Shown: one piece after another, positions 5,657 to 7,352 of the stretch
Layout: the number at the start of each line of letters is the position of its first letter
Position numbering within the stretch: position 1 is the stretch's first letter
From: Bacteroidetes bacterium UBA955
GTDB taxonomy: Bacteria; Bacteroidota; Bacteroidia; NS11-12g; UBA955
Length of the DNA: 7,352 bases
Reading direction: 5' to 3'
NCBI GenBank assembly: GCA_002293105.1
Contig: DBCP01000087.1
Span: 1 to 7,352 of the forward strand
Translations under genes and position numbers: made by a program
The notes under the pieces: generated by a model
Told to the model about the DNA's origin: nothing
The model's input: the letters and a program-made list of their open reading frames with translations, nothing else
Databases searched by the model: none

Positions 5657-6841
5657 ATGAAACAACAATTAACAATATTGATTTTTACCCTTTCAGCATG
5701 GGTAACTGCAAGTGGACAGACTTGGGTAGTTGACAGCATTTATCATCAAACTCAGTATAGATATTACGGAGCATACTTACCCGTTGCATATAATGGAACA
5801 ACACCTTGGCCTGTTGTCCTAACACTCCACGGAGGCGGAGGAAACGCACTAGGAACGGTTGGTTTTACACAAATGAATAATGTTGCTGACACGGCTAACT
5901 TCATTGTGGTTTATCCGCAGGGAACACAAGTTGGAACAAAATGTTGCAGTTGGGCAGCAGGTGTAGGTTCGCCATCAGACACCTTAGGTATTGACGACAT
6001 TCTGTTTTTCAACAAACTACTCGACACTTTGATAACGCAATTCAATGTTGATACGAACAGAATTTATTCAACCGGACTTTCACAGGGAGGTTACATGAGC
6101 CAACGGTTGGCTTGTGAATTAAGTAACCGTATTGCAGCAGTAGCACCACTTTGTTCCAACCTCGACTCTCTGCAAATGATTTCTTGCAATCCTACCCGAC
6201 CAATTTCAATTATGGTAATTAATGGTACTTCAGACCTGTTGGTTCCTTACAACGGTGCCACATTTCGAAACAACGGTTGGCCGCTCACCTATTTCCCAAC
6301 AGACACACTGATGAATTTCTGGGCATTGAAAAATGGTTGCAACATAATTCCGATTAGCCAAAATCTCCCAGATACAAACCTCACGGACAACTCTACAATT
6401 ACAAAATTTCAATACAGTAATTGTAACTGCAATGTGCAGACTATTCTTTACCGTGTTAATGGCGGTGGGCATACTTGGCCAGGTGTTGAAAACACTTTTT
6501 ATGAACTCCTAGCAGGCGAGACAAATGAGGATGTTCATGCTAGTGCCGACATTTGGAATTTTTTCAAACAGCATTCACTAACTTGCCTTACTACTGGCAT
6601 AGATGAGCTAGGACTTCCGCAGACCATAACAATCTTCCCAAACCCGACTGACAACATCTTGAACGTAAGAAATAATACTTCACTAAAAATTACTTTGACA
6701 CTGACTGATATTATGGGACTGACAATCCTGACAACTGAAGTAATGGGTGACACTTTAGTTTCACTTGACCTTTCCAACTTCCAGACAGGCATTTATTTAT
6801 TAACCGATGGACAACGGACGACAAAGATAATCAGGAATTAA
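5657..6841 (+). CDS. Secreted LpqC/PHB-depolymerase-like esterase with T9SS sorting domain
   Basis: A 394-aa secreted alpha/beta hydrolase. Residues 1-20 are a signal peptide (MKQQ, hydrophobic stretch, ASG before Q21). The hydrolase domain (about 33-308) belongs with the LpqC / polyhydroxybutyrate depolymerase / feruloyl-esterase-like group. Visible are the oxyanion 'LHGGGGN' (57-63), the nucleophile elbow 'GLSQGG' with S142, the acid 'NGTSDLLVPY' with D193, and 'GGGHTWPG' with H272. Several Cys (96, 97, 153, 166, 177, 228, 256, 258, 310) may form disulfides. Residues about 323-394 form a T9SS type A sorting domain ('TIFPNPTDNILNV', 'DIMG', 'TGIYLL', ending 'TTKIIRN'). Substrate is unknown: an ester in plant polysaccharide or a short polyester is plausible. 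The gene stands alone behind a terminator, inside the A/T-rich segment between the tRNA and its partial copy. Start ATG has an A/T-rich leader. Confidence 0.9.
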   Translation: MKQQLTILIFTLSAWVTASGQTWVVDSIYHQTQYRYYGAYLPVAYNGTTPWPVVLTLHGGGGNALGTVGFTQMNNVADTANFIVVYPQGTQVGTKCCSWAAGVGSPSDTLGIDDILFFNKLLDTLITQFNVDTNRIYSTGLSQGGYMSQRLACELSNRIAAVAPLCSNLDSLQMISCNPTRPISIMVINGTSDLLVPYNGATFRNNGWPLTYFPTDTLMNFWALKNGCNIIPISQNLPDTNLTDNSTITKFQYSNCNCNVQTILYRVNGGGHTWPGVENTFYELLAGETNEDVHASADIWNFFKQHSLTCLTTGIDELGLPQTITIFPNPTDNILNVRNNTSLKITLTLTDIMGLTILTTEVMGDTLVSLDLSNFQTGIYLLTDGQRTTKIIRN

Positions 6842-6869
6842 ACCAGCCGCTAACAGCACACATCCAAAA

Positions 6870-6909
6870 GGCGGGGTTTCGTGATACGCACAATTCTATT
6901 CATCCCGCC
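6870..6909. repeat. Inverted repeat GGCGGG / CCCGCC downstream of the esterase
   Basis: GGCGGG (6870-6875) and CCCGCC (6904-6909) are exact reverse complements with 28 bases between them. A small inner GTG-ATACG-CAC hairpin (6881-6891) may sit inside. There is no T-run after either arm (TATTCATAT on the right), so it is not a classic terminator. It could be an RNA 3'-end stabiliser or part of a mobile repeat. Confidence 0.5.
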
Positions 6910-7128
6910 TATTCATATATTCCCAAAGATCAACCACCAATTCATACCCTTCTAAAAAGTTAGAAATCGCCTGATCTCCCGCTACTGATAAGCTCATGAG
7001 AAAACTGCTTGAACAACTAGTATCAATCCAACTTCACGATTATTCATCACTTTAATAATCAGATAGTTTAAAGTCGCATAAGACCTCAATTCATCCCAGA
7101 ATTGGTTCGAGAATAGACCACCTTGGGG
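6896..7128 (-). pseudogene. Possible frameshifted gene remnant, unknown family
   Basis: On the minus strand one frame is open from 7128 to a stop at 6994-6996 and reads protein-like ('FWDELRSYATLNYLIIKV'). A second frame continues from 7033 to a stop at 6896-6898 ('NFLEGYELVVDLWEYMNRR'). The frames overlap at 6994-7033, so one frameshift there would join them into about 75-80 codons. I do not recognise the family, and open frames this short arise easily by chance, so this is tentative. There is no credible start or leader. Confidence 0.22.
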
Positions 7129-7168
7129 AACCAGAAGCCTCACAGTTATGTGGGGCTTTTTTGTTTCA
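7122..7168 (+). repeat. Right copy of direct repeat: tRNA-Asn 3' remnant plus terminator
   Basis: An imperfect copy (41/47) of 4830-4876. It keeps the CCA (7131-7133), the terminator stem aagcctcaca / tgtggggctt with T6, and a T-loop-like tggttcgag at 7103-7111, but no full tRNA body. The acceptor half is altered (cttgggga-A-CCA against ctcaggga-G-CCA). The hairpin still looks functional, yet no intact plus-strand gene ends just before it. Confidence 0.7.
7135..7162 (+). terminator. Second copy of the tRNA-type terminator
   Basis: aagcctcaca (7135-7144), loop GTTA, tgtggggctt (7149-7158) and T6 (7157-7162) form the same hairpin as behind tRNA-Asn, with only the loop changed (GTGA to GTTA). 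Its orientation ends plus-strand transcripts, which would insulate the minus-strand oxidoreductase from reads out of the esterase side. Confidence 0.75.
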
Positions 7169-7217
7169 AAAACGAAGATCCGTCAGCAAACCTTTCTGCA
7201 GCTTCTCGCAACGCACA

Positions 7218-7352
7218 CTATCCCTCAAAAGCCTTTTCCAACGTCTGCAAAATGACTGCTGGCGGCTGTGCGCCCACAATAGCGTATTTCCTATCCACCA
7301 CAAAGAACGGCACCCCCGTTAGTCCCAACATCGCCCCTTCTTTTGAATCGTT
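7218..7352 (-). CDS. DsbA/FrnE-type oxidoreductase, C-terminal part
   Basis: A partial gene: only the last 44 codons and the TAG stop (7218-7220) are inside the window, and the 5' part lies beyond 7352. The visible residues contain 'GLTGVPFFVVDRKYAIVGAQPP' features, namely the cis-proline motif TGVPFF (12-17 of the fragment), the following strand with DRKY, the GAQPP turn and a terminal helix 'LQTLEKAFE'. This is the standard C-terminus of the thioredoxin-fold DsbA family branch related to FrnE / 2-hydroxychromene-2-carboxylate isomerase-like proteins. The CxxC or its replacement cannot be seen, so redox activity cannot be judged. Its base use again resembles the kinase and amylase side more than the A/T-rich segment. 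Confidence 0.88.
   Translation of the reverse strand, partial: NDSKEGAMLGLTGVPFFVVDRKYAIVGAQPPAVILQTLEKAFEG

Larger units (their letters stand above)
6842..7217. other. Gene-poor degenerate region right of the esterase
   Basis: About 375 bases without an intact gene. In order it holds the heptamer CGCTAAC (6848-6854), an inverted repeat with GC-rich arms (6870-6909), a broken coding-like stretch on the minus strand (6896-7128), and the imperfect tRNA-end/terminator repeat (7122-7168). About 50 bases of plain spacer then lead to the stop of the minus-strand oxidoreductase. This is the look of a decayed junction between acquired DNA and backbone. Confidence 0.6.

Noticed and set aside
6981..7111. 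Possible 5' and middle parts of a decayed tRNA (tgataagctca near 6986, taatcagatag and gtcgc near 7056-7077, tggttcgag at 7103)
   Set aside because: The pieces are in tRNA order but short, spread over about 150 bases instead of 77, and would need several insertions. No cloverleaf can be drawn. Only the 3' end plus terminator copy is strong enough to report.
1..7352. CRISPR array, insertion sequence, phage or anti-phage system
   Set aside because: No regularly spaced repeats, transposase, integrase, capsid, nuclease or toxin-antitoxin signature was found in any frame read.

Overview
The window looks like a chromosomal piece of a Bacteroidota (Bacteroidetes) genome, probably from the Chitinophagales/Sphingobacteriales/Flavobacteriales side. 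Two predicted secreted proteins end in type IX secretion (T9SS) type A sorting domains. Start codons are preceded by A/T-rich leaders rather than strong Shine-Dalgarno sites. Several -7 elements fit the Bacteroidetes TAnnTTTG pattern, one with a TTG at -33 spaced by 20 bases.

Left half (1-3708): two divergent genes share a 110-base intergenic region. On the minus strand is a 554-aa T9SS-exported protein built of carbohydrate-binding-like modules. On the plus strand is a 627-aa SusA/cyclomaltodextrinase-like GH13 amylase with an intact catalytic triad. They look like a small starch/maltodextrin unit: a surface protein that may hold glucan and a probably periplasmic enzyme that cuts it. Converging on the amylase is a PfkB/ribokinase-family sugar kinase (minus strand, 3729-4646).

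Middle (4647-4870): a compact divergent promoter region serves the kinase (minus) and a complete tRNA-Asn(GUU) gene with encoded CCA, followed at once by a strong intrinsic terminator.

Right half (about 4871-7168): a visibly more A/T-rich segment. It holds a TfoX N-terminal-domain gene with an in-frame TAA at codon 7, a DUF1059-type small gene directly behind it, and a secreted LpqC/PHB-depolymerase-like esterase with its own T9SS sorting domain. It ends in about 375 bases of degenerate DNA. That stretch closes at 7122-7168 with an imperfect copy (41 of 47 bases by hand alignment) of the tRNA 3' end plus terminator. The simplest reading is an old islet inserted at the tRNA-Asn 3' end, now without a visible integrase and decaying. 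After the repeat comes the C-terminus of a minus-strand DsbA/FrnE-type oxidoreductase running off the window edge, which looks like normal backbone again.

No CRISPR array, complete insertion sequence, phage gene or defence system was recognised. The most interesting structure is the tRNA-anchored islet and its contents.
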